A stretch of 64,000 nucleotides of DNA from Bradyrhizobium sp. CB3481 (GTDB taxonomy: Bacteria > Pseudomonadota > Alphaproteobacteria > Rhizobiales > Xanthobacteraceae), in assembly GCF_029714305.1 (NCBI RefSeq), contig NZ_CP121647.1:3182501-3246500 (forward strand), read 5' to 3'. Position numbers and translations under genes: made by a program. Every line of letters begins with the position of its first letter. Position 1 is the first letter of the stretch. Below are positions 35,334 to 44,318 of the stretch, in pieces. Below the pieces are notes generated by a model. It worked only from the letters and a program-made list of their open reading frames with translations. It made no database searches and had not been told where the DNA came from.

Positions 35334-35440
35334 TGTCATGCTCCGCGCATGCGGGGCATCCAGTACGCCGCGGCCGATCGATTTAAGCACCAGCGCCTCT
35401 GGAATACTGGATCACCCGCATTCGCGGGTGATGACGGGAG
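35334..35440. repeat. Palindromic repeat overlapping the 3' end of the hydrolase gene
   Basis: gtcatgctccgcgcatgcgg..ggcatccagtac and gtactggatc..cgcattcgcgggtgatgac form an imperfect inverted repeat. Its right arm (35412-35440) codes the last residues and stop of the hydrolase on the minus strand. Confidence 0.65.
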
Positions 35441-36089
35441 AGGTAAATTTCTCATCCTGCAAGAACGCAATCGTCTGTGCGATCGCGGTGCTATTTCGCA
35501 CCAGCCAAGGATGTGAGGAGGGGATCACGATGTGATCCGCCATTCCTTCAAGTTTGGTGTTGGCAATCGACACCCGTCCGTCATGCGGCTTTGGCAGAAA
35601 CCGTGACGCGATTGGATAGATCGAGCGGTTTCCGGCGATGATGCCGACGGGATAATCGACCGGCGGAAACAGCGCATTGATTGCATCATCTCGCAGCGTG
35701 CCGAGCTGCTGTCCCGCCGGTCCGAAAAAGGCGCGGTAGAGCCTGAGATGCCCGAGGCGATCGGCGATCTCGCTGCCGCTGTTCGGCGTGCCAAGCATGA
35801 CGACGCGGCCCAAAGCTTCAGGCCGATGCCTCGCGATATACACGCGCGCGAGCAAGCCGCCCATGGAATGGCAGACGAAATGGACGGAGCCGTCGACCCG
35901 ATCGGCAAACCGTTGAATGGAGGGATGGATGTCCTCCGCCAGCCCTTCAAGCGCCTTGCGGCGGCTGGCATAGTCCAGATTGTGAGTAGCGAAGCCGGCG
36001 GCTTCCAGCGCCGCCTGCATTTTCCGAAACGATCGTGCCGTTCTGCTGATGCCGTGCAGCAGGACGACGCCGTGAATACACTCGGTCAT
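35412..36089 (-). CDS. Alpha/beta hydrolase, lipase-like
   Basis: About 225 residues from ATG 36089 (MTECIHGVVLLHGISRTARS). The nucleophile elbow HSMGGLLAR holds S75; a later Asp and His are in the usual order (MLGTPNSGSE... and MADHIVIPSSHPWLV). The family resembles PGAP1-like or triacylglycerol-lipase-like esterases. The frame is open to 36203, but that part codes through a palindromic repeat and is rejected. The last nine or so residues are also coded by a repeat, so the natural C-terminus may have been replaced. No signal peptide. Confidence 0.85.
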   Translation of the reverse strand: MTECIHGVVLLHGISRTARSFRKMQAALEAAGFATHNLDYASRRKALEGLAEDIHPSIQRFADRVDGSVHFVCHSMGGLLARVYIARHRPEALGRVVMLGTPNSGSEIADRLGHLRLYRAFFGPAGQQLGTLRDDAINALFPPVDYPVGIIAGNRSIYPIASRFLPKPHDGRVSIANTKLEGMADHIVIPSSHPWLVRNSTAIAQTIAFLQDEKFTSPVITRECG

Positions 36090-36165
36090 TCCGGGGCGAT
36101 GCGGAGCATCGAACCCGGAATCTCGAGATCCCGGGTCTGGCGCTGACGCACCATCCCGGGATGAC
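36085..36165. repeat. Palindromic repeat, 'gtcattccgggg' family
   Basis: gtcattccggggcgatgcgg..gaacccggaatctcgagatcccgggtc..catcccgggatgac; same family as 26524-26599. It spans the gap between the enoyl-CoA hydratase stop and the hydrolase start. Confidence 0.85.
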
Positions 36166-36175
36166 TGCTTCGCAG

Positions 36176-37066
36176 TCACTTGTACTCCCGCTCGTGCCAC
36201 CACGGGAAATAATCCGGCATGTCGCTCGACACCTTGTTCTTGAACTGCGCCGGGCGCTTTTCCAGGAACGAGACCACGCCTTCCTTGACGTCATCCGAGC
36301 GGCCGCGGGCGTAGATGCCGCGGCTGTCGATCTTGTGGGCTTCCATCGGATCGTCGGCGCCGAGCATGCGCCACATCATCTGCCGGATCAACGCCACCGA
36401 AACCGGCGCGGTCTTGGCGGCGAATTCCTTGGCGAGGGCGCGAGCGGTCGCCAACAGCTCATCCGGCGGCACCACCTTGCTGACGAGGCGGCCGGCGAGC
36501 GCTTCCTGCGCCGGGAAGACACGGCCCGAGTAGCACCATTCCAGCGCCTGCGAGATGCCGACGATGCGCGGCAGGAACCAGCTCGAGGCGGCCTCCGGCA
36601 CGATGCCGCGCTGGGAGAACACGAAGCCGAAGCGCGCCGCTTCGGAGGCGATGCGGATATCCATCGCGAGCTGCATGGTGACGCCGATGCCGACGGCAGG
36701 GCCGTTCACCGCCGCGATCACAGGCTTCAGGCACTTGAAGATCCGCAGCGTCACCTGGCCGCCGCCATCGCGCACCTGCGGATCGCTGTAATCCACCGCA
36801 CCGCTGGCGAGCCGCTTGACCGGCCCGCGCCGCGCGTCGCGGTCGAACGTATTGGCGCCGGAAGAGAGATCAGCGCCGGCGCAGAAGCCGCGGCCTGCAC
36901 CTGTGACGATGATGGCGCGGACATTGTCGTCCTTGTCGGCGGCATCGAAGGCGTCGATCAGCTCCTGCTGCATGGCGGCGTTGAAGGCGTTGAGCTTGTC
37001 GGGCCGGTTCAGCGTGATCGTGAGGATCTGATCGTCGACCTCGTACTTGATGGTCTCATACGCCAT
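36176..37066 (-). CDS. Enoyl-CoA hydratase/isomerase (crotonase family)
   Basis: Adds water to 2-enoyl-CoA in fatty or aromatic acid breakdown. The 296-residue protein shows the two oxyanion-hole segments (AGRGFCAGADLS and AVNGPAVGIGVTMQLAMDIR) and the IVPEAASSWFLPRIVG region, where one catalytic Glu is present. An insertion near residues 70-90 and a C-terminal PAQFKNKVSSDMPDYFPWW are typical of the alphaproteobacterial crotonase group. It follows the amidase by 180 bases with a repeat between, so it may or may not share the operon. Confidence 0.92.
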   Translation of the reverse strand: MAYETIKYEVDDQILTITLNRPDKLNAFNAAMQQELIDAFDAADKDDNVRAIIVTGAGRGFCAGADLSSGANTFDRDARRGPVKRLASGAVDYSDPQVRDGGGQVTLRIFKCLKPVIAAVNGPAVGIGVTMQLAMDIRIASEAARFGFVFSQRGIVPEAASSWFLPRIVGISQALEWCYSGRVFPAQEALAGRLVSKVVPPDELLATARALAKEFAAKTAPVSVALIRQMMWRMLGADDPMEAHKIDSRGIYARGRSDDVKEGVVSFLEKRPAQFKNKVSSDMPDYFPWWHEREYK

Positions 37067-37112
37067 GGGTGTTTCCTTCGTTTATATTTTCTTGCGCTGC
37101 TGCTTGATGCAT

Positions 37113-37235
37113 CGTCATGCCCCGGGCTAAAGCGCAAAGCGCGTCTTTGCGCAAGATGTCCCCGGGCATCCACGTCTTTCTATTCATCGGACACCGTAAA
37201 GACGTGGATGGCCGGGACAAGACCGGCCATGACGG
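37113..37235. repeat. Palindromic repeat, 'cgtcatgccc' family with internal insertion
   Basis: Same family as 13984-14077, but with an extra inner hairpin (aaagcgcaaagcgcgtctttgcgc) inserted in the left arm. Confidence 0.8.
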
Positions 37236-37246
37236 CGAGATCAGAC

Positions 37247-38668
37247 TTACATCTTCGGCGGCGTCGGCCACGGGCGCTGCGGGCCGCGGAGGCCTTCGAA
37301 CGCCTTGGCCATGCCGAGCACGCCGAGATCGTCGAAGCGGCGGCCGATGATCTGCACGCCGATCGGGAAACCGTTCTTGTCGTACCCGCCATTGATCGAG
37401 ATGGCGGGGTTCTCCGACATATTCCACGGCACGGTATAGCAGATGTGCTCGAACGGCCTGTCGGGATCGTTGATCGGGGAAGCGAACTCGGCGGGGAAGT
37501 TCACCACCGGCGATACCGGCGAAATCACGTAGTCGAATTCGCAGAACAGTTTTGCCGCGGCAGCGCGGATCGCCATCGTCGCGTTGAAACCCCTGATGAC
37601 GTCCACGCCGGAAAGTTTTGCGCCGGCTTCCGCCCATTTGTGGATATAGGGCAGCGCCTTGTTGCGTTCCTCGAGCGTGAGCTTTGACAGATCGTCCCAC
37701 ATCCGGGCGCGCCAGAAATTGTCGAGCCCGTCGAGCATCTCGCGGGTCAGGATGCCGTCGACTTCCGTCACCACGGCACCGGCAGATTCGAACGCCTTGG
37801 CCGCCTTGACGGCAACGCTGCGCACTTCGCTCTCGAGCGCCTGGCCGGTGCCGGCGTCGAGCATCAGGCCGATACGCAGCTTGCGCGGCGACTTGTCGTG
37901 CGCCTTCCAGTTGATGGTGTCGGCCGGCAGACTCATGCCGTCGCGGCGGTCCGGTTTCGCCAGCACGCACATCATCAGTGCTGCGTCGTCAACGGTGCGC
38001 GTCATCGGCCCCGCGACGCGGCCGACATAGGGCGGATCGATCGGAATGCGGCCGAGGCTCGGCTTTAGCGCGACGAGGCCGCACCACGAAGCCGGGAGCC
38101 GCACTGAGCCGCCGATGTCGGTGCCGAGATGCAGCGGCCCGTAACCGGCGGCGGCCGCGGCGCCCGCGCCTGCGGAAGAGCCGCCGGGGTTCTTGCTGAG
38201 ATCCCAGGGATTGCGGGTGAGGGGATGGAAACTGGAAAGGCCCGACGACAGCATGCCGTAATCCGGCATCGTCGTTTTGGCGAAGATGATCGCGCCGGAT
38301 TCGCGTAGGCGCGCGGCGGGCGGCGCATCCTTCTCGGCTGGGACCAGCCTGACGCTGGCGGCGCCGAGCGGAATCGGCTGGCCCTTGGTGGCGATGTTGT
38401 CCTTGATCGTGACAGGCACGCCGTCGAGCGAGCCGGCGGGTTCGCCAAGCTGCCAGCGGTCGGTCGAAGCCTTTGCGGCGGCGCGCGCGCCGTCGGGATC
38501 GTACAGATACAGCGCCTTGATGTGCGGCTCCCACGCCGCGACATGCGCGATGATTTCCTCCAGCACTTCCGAGGGCGAGAACTGCTTGGCGCGATAACCC
38601 GCGATCAGGTCGGTCGCGGACAGGTCATGCAGCGAGGTGATCTCTTCTTCGGCGGCTGGGTTATGCAT
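37247..38668 (-). CDS. Amidase (amidase-signature family)
   Basis: Hydrolyses carboxylic amides by the Ser-cisSer-Lys mechanism. The 473-residue protein has K89 (VPVTIKDNIA), cis-Ser S164 in the GGSSAGAG stretch and nucleophile S188 in GTDIGGSVR; the spacings (75 and 24) match those of characterised enzymes. The start ATG 38668 overlaps the stop of the upstream M20 gene by eight bases, so the two are coupled. It belongs to the peptide/amide-utilisation operon. The substrate could be an aryl or acyl amide released by the peptidases. Confidence 0.93.
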   Translation of the reverse strand: MHNPAAEEEITSLHDLSATDLIAGYRAKQFSPSEVLEEIIAHVAAWEPHIKALYLYDPDGARAAAKASTDRWQLGEPAGSLDGVPVTIKDNIATKGQPIPLGAASVRLVPAEKDAPPAARLRESGAIIFAKTTMPDYGMLSSGLSSFHPLTRNPWDLSKNPGGSSAGAGAAAAAGYGPLHLGTDIGGSVRLPASWCGLVALKPSLGRIPIDPPYVGRVAGPMTRTVDDAALMMCVLAKPDRRDGMSLPADTINWKAHDKSPRKLRIGLMLDAGTGQALESEVRSVAVKAAKAFESAGAVVTEVDGILTREMLDGLDNFWRARMWDDLSKLTLEERNKALPYIHKWAEAGAKLSGVDVIRGFNATMAIRAAAAKLFCEFDYVISPVSPVVNFPAEFASPINDPDRPFEHICYTVPWNMSENPAISINGGYDKNGFPIGVQIIGRRFDDLGVLGMAKAFEGLRGPQRPWPTPPKM

Positions 38669-39833
38669 GCGAACCTACCGGGAGACGGGTTTCGATGATG
38701 CGGGCGAACACGCTGGCGCCGATCGGCAGGATCTTGTCGTCGAGCACATAGCCGGGATTATGCACCGGCACCGAGCCGTCATGACCGATCCAGAAATAGG
38801 CGCCGGGCACCACCTGCATCATGTCGGCGAAATCCTCGCTGCCCATCTTCGGCGTCGCCCGCGTGAACACGTTGGCCGGATCGACGATCGTCTTCGCGGC
38901 TTCCTCGACCACCCTGGACTGTTCTTCCTCGTTAACGAGCACGCTGAAGCCATCGCGGATGTCGACGGATATTTCGCAGTCGAAGGTCGCGGCGATGCCG
39001 GCGCTGATCGCCCGCATGCGTTCGCGGATCAGCGCGCGCACGCCATCGTCGAACGCGCGCACCGTGCCGCACAGTTTCGCATCGCCGGGGATGACGTTAT
39101 AGGCCGAGCCTGCGTGAATCTGGGTGATCGAGAGCACCGCCGCCTTCAACGGATCGACGTTGCGGCTGACGATGGTCTGCAGCGCCTGCGCCAGCGTGGT
39201 CGCGATCACCACCCCGTCCTTGGAGCGCTCCGGCATCGCGCCATGCGCGCCATAGCCGTTGATGGTGATATCGAAGAAGTCGGCTCCGGCCATCGCCGGG
39301 CCCGGCAGGATCGCGATCTCGCCATGGTTGAGGTCGGGGGCGTTGTGCAGGCCATAGACCTCGTCGCACGGGAATTTCTGGAACAGGCCGTCCTTGATCA
39401 TGGCGCGGGCGCCGCCAAGGCCTTCCTCGGCCGGCTGGAAGATGAAATGCACGGTGCCGTCGAAATTTTTGGTCTCGGCCAGATAGCGCGCGGTGCCGAG
39501 CAACATGGTGGTGTGGCCGTCATGGCCGCAGCCGTGGAAGCGGCCGGGAATGGTCGAGCGCCATTTCAGGTTGGTGTTCTCCTCCATCGGCAGCGCGTCC
39601 ATGTCGGCGCGCAGGCCGATGCGCTTGGTGCCGCTGCCCTTGCCCTTGAGCACGCCGATCACGCCGGTGCCGCCGAGGCCGCGATGCACCTCGATGCCCC
39701 AGCCCTTCAGCTTCTCGGCAACGATGCCGGAGGTGCGCACTTCCTCGAAGCCGATCTCGGGATGGGCATGCAGATCGCGCCTGATGGCGGTGAGTTCCTC
39801 GGCGTAGCCGTCGATGCGTTCGATGGTGGGCAT
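38661..39833 (-). CDS. M20D amidohydrolase (hippurate/IAA-amino-acid hydrolase type)
   Basis: Metal-dependent amidohydrolase of 390 residues that removes an acyl group from N-acyl amino acids. It has the metal motifs GLRADMDALPMEE, GCGHDGHTTMLLG and HFIFQPAEEGLGGA, plus the dimerisation domain with GYGAHGAMPERSKD. The Cys/His/Glu/His ligands typical of M20D are all present. It starts seven bases after the M81 stop and overlaps the amidase start, so the three genes are translated as one unit. Confidence 0.93.
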   Translation of the reverse strand: MPTIERIDGYAEELTAIRRDLHAHPEIGFEEVRTSGIVAEKLKGWGIEVHRGLGGTGVIGVLKGKGSGTKRIGLRADMDALPMEENTNLKWRSTIPGRFHGCGHDGHTTMLLGTARYLAETKNFDGTVHFIFQPAEEGLGGARAMIKDGLFQKFPCDEVYGLHNAPDLNHGEIAILPGPAMAGADFFDITINGYGAHGAMPERSKDGVVIATTLAQALQTIVSRNVDPLKAAVLSITQIHAGSAYNVIPGDAKLCGTVRAFDDGVRALIRERMRAISAGIAATFDCEISVDIRDGFSVLVNEEEQSRVVEEAAKTIVDPANVFTRATPKMGSEDFADMMQVVPGAYFWIGHDGSVPVHNPGYVLDDKILPIGASVFARIIETRLPVGSHA

Positions 39834-39840
39834 ATGTCTG

Positions 39841-41376
39841 TTATCCCGTGACTGACGATGGTGAAGTTGATAGGGCGGATGGCGTGAAGGCGGGGCCGTT
39901 CGGCTTGATCCGGATGCCCGGACGCAGCCGCGTCCAGGGCAGCGTCGCCGTGTCGGCCGGCATCGCGCCGGGTGCGGCGCAGATCAACAGCGTTTCGGCG
40001 ATTGGCTCGAAATCGGCGCGGAAGTGCACCGAGCTCTTGTTGACAAGGATTTTCTGCTCGGTCGGCTCGATGCCGACATAGCGGTACATCGCTTGGTCCG
40101 CAAGCTGCGCCTTGTAGGAGCCGACCACAACCCTGATATCGCCAATGCGCAGGCAGGCCGACGGCCCCATGTCCATATCGCGGCCGCCGTAATAGGGACC
40201 GGGCGCCACGAACTGACCATCGGATAATTTTTCGACGACGAAGGTTTCGTGGTAGGGCGCATCGCCCGGAATGCCGGATTTGCCGCCAAGCGACAGCGTC
40301 ACCGTGGCGCCGACGCCGGCGGCATGCGCTGATTTCGCCGAGGTCGGATCATAGATCACCCCTAGCGCGGCGCCGGAGGCCTTGTTGCGCACCAGCGCGC
40401 GCAGCATGCCCGTGGTGTCGGAATCGCCGCCTGCGCCGGGATTGTCCTGGGTGTCGGCGATGATGATCGGCTTCTTCGCGGTTTTCGCCAACTCCATCGC
40501 AAGGCGCACGCCGTCATCGGGCGAATAGATGCGGCCGTCGAAATCGTCCTCGTGGCTCTCGACAAGGGCCGCGATCTTGTCGGCAGCGGCATCCGCGTCG
40601 GCCTGGGTCTTGCCATAGGCGAACACGCTCGGCCCGCAATGAGCAAAGTCCGCGGCCGGAAAGCCCGGCGCAAACGACAGCGTCGGCACGTCATCGTTTT
40701 CGAGCGCGGCGAGCTTTTCATAGATGCCCTTGGTCGGCTGGTCGTTGGTGCATTGCCAGGAGATCGGGATCAGGAACGGCAATTGTCGGAACGCTTTTGC
40801 CAAACGCATCTTCGACTTCAGCAGCAGCGCGAGGTGCCTTGCGCAGGCGCGGCCAGTGTCGGCCATGTCGACATGGGGATAGGTGCGGTAGGCGATCAGC
40901 GCGTCAGCATGCGCGATCATCTCCGGCGAGACGTTGGCGTGGAGGTCGAGGCTTGCGACCAGCGGTAAGTCCGGGCCGATCACCTTGCGCACACGGGCGA
41001 GGATTTCGCCTTCGCCGTCGTCGTAATGTTCGGTCACCATCGCGCCGTGCAGATCGAGATAGACGGCATCGATCGGTCCGGCATTGGCGATGCCGCTGGT
41101 CATCTCCTTCATGATGCGCTCGAACGCATCCCGGGTGACATGCGCGCAGGGGCTCGCCGCCGCCGAGACGGTCGGGACCAGCTCCCAGCCATTGGCTTCG
41201 GCCGACTCGACGAAGCCGGCGAGGCCAACGTTGATCTTGCGCATGACCTTGAGCACGCCAGCACCGTGCGCCATCGCCGGCCAGCCGCCGCCATGAACAA
41301 AGTCCTGATAAGTCGCCTTGGTCGGCGCGAAAGTATTGGTCTCATGCAGAAAGCCGCCGACGGCGATGCGGGTCAT
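39841..41376 (-). CDS. M81 family metallopeptidase (MlrC-like)
   Basis: M81 proteins are zinc peptidases related to microcystinase C (MlrC), the last enzyme of microcystin breakdown, which cuts linear peptides. The 511-residue protein begins MTRIAVGGFLHETNTFAPTK and has DAVYLDLHGAMVTE, LVASLDLHANVSPEM and DTQDNPGAGGDSDTTGML; the second half is the MlrC C-terminal domain. The zinc-type Asp/His residues in DLHGAM and DLHAN are present. It is placed with a peptide ABC importer and two M20 peptidases, which suggests that it trims an imported peptide or modified amino acid. Confidence 0.92.
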   Translation of the reverse strand: MTRIAVGGFLHETNTFAPTKATYQDFVHGGGWPAMAHGAGVLKVMRKINVGLAGFVESAEANGWELVPTVSAAASPCAHVTRDAFERIMKEMTSGIANAGPIDAVYLDLHGAMVTEHYDDGEGEILARVRKVIGPDLPLVASLDLHANVSPEMIAHADALIAYRTYPHVDMADTGRACARHLALLLKSKMRLAKAFRQLPFLIPISWQCTNDQPTKGIYEKLAALENDDVPTLSFAPGFPAADFAHCGPSVFAYGKTQADADAAADKIAALVESHEDDFDGRIYSPDDGVRLAMELAKTAKKPIIIADTQDNPGAGGDSDTTGMLRALVRNKASGAALGVIYDPTSAKSAHAAGVGATVTLSLGGKSGIPGDAPYHETFVVEKLSDGQFVAPGPYYGGRDMDMGPSACLRIGDIRVVVGSYKAQLADQAMYRYVGIEPTEQKILVNKSSVHFRADFEPIAETLLICAAPGAMPADTATLPWTRLRPGIRIKPNGPAFTPSALSTSPSSVTG

Positions 41377-41501
41377 TTTTTCTCAGCCGGTTCTTGGTTG
41401 GGGGACGTTAAGCGGGACATCGTGGCAAGTGCAAGGATTGAAGCAATTCCGTTTTGCATGCCGCGTGGGCGTTAGTAATTGTCTTGCACCGCAATTAACC
41501 C

Positions 41502-41587
41502 CGTCATTGCGAGGAGCGTAGCGACGAAGCAATCCATAGCTCCACAAGCGGAGGCATGGATTGCTTCGCTTCGCTCGCAATGACGGG
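41502..41587. repeat. Palindromic repeat, 'cgtcattgcgaggagcg' family
   Basis: cgtcattgcgaggagcgtag..gaagcaatccat and atggattgcttcgc..gctcgcaatgacg. It is the only copy of this family in the window and lies between the ATPase and M81 genes. Confidence 0.85.
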
Positions 41588-41602
41588 GAGAGAGCCTTGG
41601 CG

Positions 41603-43243
41603 TCACTCCGCCGCCACCTCAACCGGCCGGAAATTCGCAAAATCCCAGCCGCGTCCCGGCGCGGCATCCAGCAGCGCCTTGGTATAGGCCTGTTGCGGGT
41701 GTGTCAGCACCTCTGCGGCCGGTCCCTGTTCCACGATCCGGCCATGCTGCATCACGGCGACGTCGTCGCAGATCTGCGCGGCGACACGCAGGTCATGGGT
41801 GATGAACAGAAGTGCAATACCCAGCCGCTGTTGGATTTCGTCGAGCAGTTCGAGCACCTGCGCCTGCACGGAGACGTCGAGCGCCGACACCGCCTCGTCC
41901 GCGACGAGAACATCGGGATCGAGCGCGAGCGCGCGGGCAATCGCGATGCGCTGGCGTTGGCCGCCGGAGAACTGGTGCGGATAGCGCGAGACCGCATCGG
42001 CCGGCAGATCGACCAGCTCGAGCAGTTCGCGCGCCTTCGCCAAGGCCTCCGCGCGCGGCATGCCGTAATTGATCGGGCCTTCGGCGATGGTCTCGCCGAC
42101 GGTGACGCGCGGATTGAGCGAGCGATAAGGGTCCTGGAAGATGATCTGGATCTTCTTGCGGTGCGGCTGCAACAAACGCCGCGACAGGTCGGAAATTTCG
42201 CGGCCGGCAAGCCGCACGCCGCCGGACGTCGGATCGATCAGGCGGACGATGCAGCGCGCCACCGTCGACTTGCCCGAGCCGCTCTCGCCGACGATGCCGA
42301 GCGTGCGGCCCTTGCGCAGCGTTAGCGTGACGTCCTTGGCGGCGGCGACTTCGCGCGGCTTTCCGAGGAAGGAACGCTCGCGATAGACCTTACCGAGCTC
42401 ATTGGCTTCCAGCACCACGGGTTCGTTGGTTTCCGCCCGCGGCGGGCGCGGCACCAGGCTCGGCACCGCCGAGAGCAGGTTGCGGGTATATTCCATCGTC
42501 GGCGTGCGCAGGATGGTATCGAGCGTGCCGGTCTCGACCAGCCGGCCGTAGCGCATGACAGCGACGCGGTCGGCGATTTCGGCCACCACGCCCATGTCGT
42601 GGGTGATGAACAGCACGGCGGTGCCGTGGTCGCGCTGCAGGTCGCGGATCAAAGTGAGGATCTGCTTCTGCGTAGTGACGTCGAGCGCGGTGGTCGGCTC
42701 GTCGGCGATCAGGAGTTTCGGCTCTAACACCAGCGCCATCGCGATCATGATGCGCTGGCGCTGGCCGCCGGACAGCCGGTGCGGGTAGGAGGCGAAGATG
42801 CGCTCCACGTCGGGCAGCCGGACATGCTCCATCATCGCCAGAATCTTCTGGCGCCGCGCCCGCGCGTCGAGATTGGTATGGACGCGCAACACCTCGTCGA
42901 TCTGGCGGCCGACCGGCACGACCGGGTTGAGCGCCGTCATCGGCTCCTGAAAGATCATCGCCATCCGCGTGGCGCGCAGTTCGCGCAAGCGGCGGTCGGA
43001 GGCGGTCAGCAGCTCCTCGCCGACTAGCTTGACGTTGCCGCCGGCCGGGGTCAGCGCGCCCTTTTGCAGGAGCCCCATCACGGTCAGCGAGGTCACGGAT
43101 TTGCCGGAGCCGCTTTCGCCGACCACGCACAGCGTCTCGCCCGCGCGCACCTGCAGGGAGACGCCGTCGATGATGCGCGGGCCGCCGGGTTTCTTGCCGA
43201 GGCTGACGACGAGATTGTCGATGTCGAGAACGGTGTCGGTCAT
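41603..43243 (-). CDS. Fused dipeptide/oligopeptide ABC transporter ATPase (DppD-DppF type)
   Basis: Two ATP-binding cassettes in one 546-residue chain, one for each half of the importer. Walker A motifs are GESGSGKS (near residues 39-46 and again near 312), signature motifs are LSGGQRQR and FSGGQRQR, and Walker B segments read LLIADEPTT and LVADEAVSA. Each half carries the oligopeptide C-terminal extension. It follows the two permease genes in the same direction. The matching binding protein is divergent at 46924-48546. Confidence 0.95.
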   Translation of the reverse strand: MTDTVLDIDNLVVSLGKKPGGPRIIDGVSLQVRAGETLCVVGESGSGKSVTSLTVMGLLQKGALTPAGGNVKLVGEELLTASDRRLRELRATRMAMIFQEPMTALNPVVPVGRQIDEVLRVHTNLDARARRQKILAMMEHVRLPDVERIFASYPHRLSGGQRQRIMIAMALVLEPKLLIADEPTTALDVTTQKQILTLIRDLQRDHGTAVLFITHDMGVVAEIADRVAVMRYGRLVETGTLDTILRTPTMEYTRNLLSAVPSLVPRPPRAETNEPVVLEANELGKVYRERSFLGKPREVAAAKDVTLTLRKGRTLGIVGESGSGKSTVARCIVRLIDPTSGGVRLAGREISDLSRRLLQPHRKKIQIIFQDPYRSLNPRVTVGETIAEGPINYGMPRAEALAKARELLELVDLPADAVSRYPHQFSGGQRQRIAIARALALDPDVLVADEAVSALDVSVQAQVLELLDEIQQRLGIALLFITHDLRVAAQICDDVAVMQHGRIVEQGPAAEVLTHPQQAYTKALLDAAPGRGWDFANFRPVEVAAE

Positions 43244-43296
43244 TTCGTGTTTCTTAGCGCCATGTATGAAGGGAGCGGAGCGACGATGTTTCGGGT

Positions 43297-43395
43297 CGTC
43301 ATTCCGGGATGGTGCGCCAGCACCAGACCCGGAATCTCGAGATCCTCAGGTGCGCAATTGCGCACCGTAGTTCGCTTCGCGCCCCGGGATGACGG
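43297..43395. repeat. Palindromic repeat, 'gtcattccggga' family
   Basis: cgtcattccgggatggtgcg..gacccggaatctcgagatc..ccgggatgacgg, with an additional inner hairpin gtgcgcaattgcgcac. Same family as 26524-26599. Confidence 0.85.
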
Positions 43396-43415
43396 TTTCG
43401 ATTGCATCGAAGCCG

Positions 43416-44306
43416 TCATTTCCCAGCCTCCCGCTGCTTCATGCGCGGATCGAGCGCATCGCGGGCGGCGTCGCCGATCAGATTGACGCTGAGGATCGCG
43501 ATCGACAGCAGCAAGCCCGGCCAGAAGATCAGCGACGGCTTGACCTGGAAGTAGGCACGGCCCTCGGCCATGATGTTGCCCCAGGTCGGCGTTTCCGGAG
43601 AGATGCCGGCGCCGAGGAAGGACAGGATCGCCTCGGTGAGAATGGCTGACGCGGCGACGTACGTGCCTTGCACGATCAGCGGCGCCACCGTGTTCGGCAT
43701 CAGATGCCGCCACATGATCTTGGGCAGGCTGCTGCCGACCGAGATCGCAGCCTCCACATAGGGCTCTTCGCGGGCGGAGAGCACGACGGAGCGCACCAGC
43801 CGCGCGACGCGCGGAATTTCGGGAATGGTGATCGCCACCATCACCGTCATCAGGCTGGCCCCGGACAGCGACACCACGGCGATCGCGAGCAGGATGGAGG
43901 GGATCGCCATCAGGCCGTCCATCACCCGCATCATCACGGCGTCGACCCATTTGAAGAAACCGGAGACGAGGCCGATCACGAGGCCGATGCCGATCGAGAA
44001 GATCGCTGCGCCAAGGCCGATCAGGAGCGAGATGCGGCCGCCATAGATGATGCGTGACAGCAAGTCGCGGCCAAACGCATCGGTGCCGAGCAGGAATTGC
44101 GCGCTCGACGGTTTCAGCCGCTGCGCCGGCGCCAGTAATTGCGGATCGTGCGGCGCGAGCAGGGGCGCTGCGATCGCCATCGCGATAACAAGCCCAAGGC
44201 AGATGGTCGCGCCTGCGATGATCGGCGTTGCCGTGAGAAATCCCAGTTTCGGCCGGAACGGCGTGGTGACCGGGATTGACGGTTCGGGAAGGGTATCGAT
44301 CGCCAT
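43416..44306 (-). CDS. Peptide ABC transporter permease (DppC type)
   Basis: Inner-membrane permease of 296 residues. An N-terminal cytoplasmic tail leads into helix 1 (TICLGLVIAMAIAAPLLAPH), the DppC-type periplasmic segment LGTDAFGRDLLSRIIYGGR, and the ATPase-contact EAA loop (YVEAAISVGSSLPKIMWRHL). About six membrane helices. It lies 12 bases after the DppB-type gene, so both are in one operon. Confidence 0.93.
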   Translation of the reverse strand: MAIDTLPEPSIPVTTPFRPKLGFLTATPIIAGATICLGLVIAMAIAAPLLAPHDPQLLAPAQRLKPSSAQFLLGTDAFGRDLLSRIIYGGRISLLIGLGAAIFSIGIGLVIGLVSGFFKWVDAVMMRVMDGLMAIPSILLAIAVVSLSGASLMTVMVAITIPEIPRVARLVRSVVLSAREEPYVEAAISVGSSLPKIMWRHLMPNTVAPLIVQGTYVAASAILTEAILSFLGAGISPETPTWGNIMAEGRAYFQVKPSLIFWPGLLLSIAILSVNLIGDAARDALDPRMKQREAGK

Positions 44307-44318
44307 CAGGTGCGAGCC

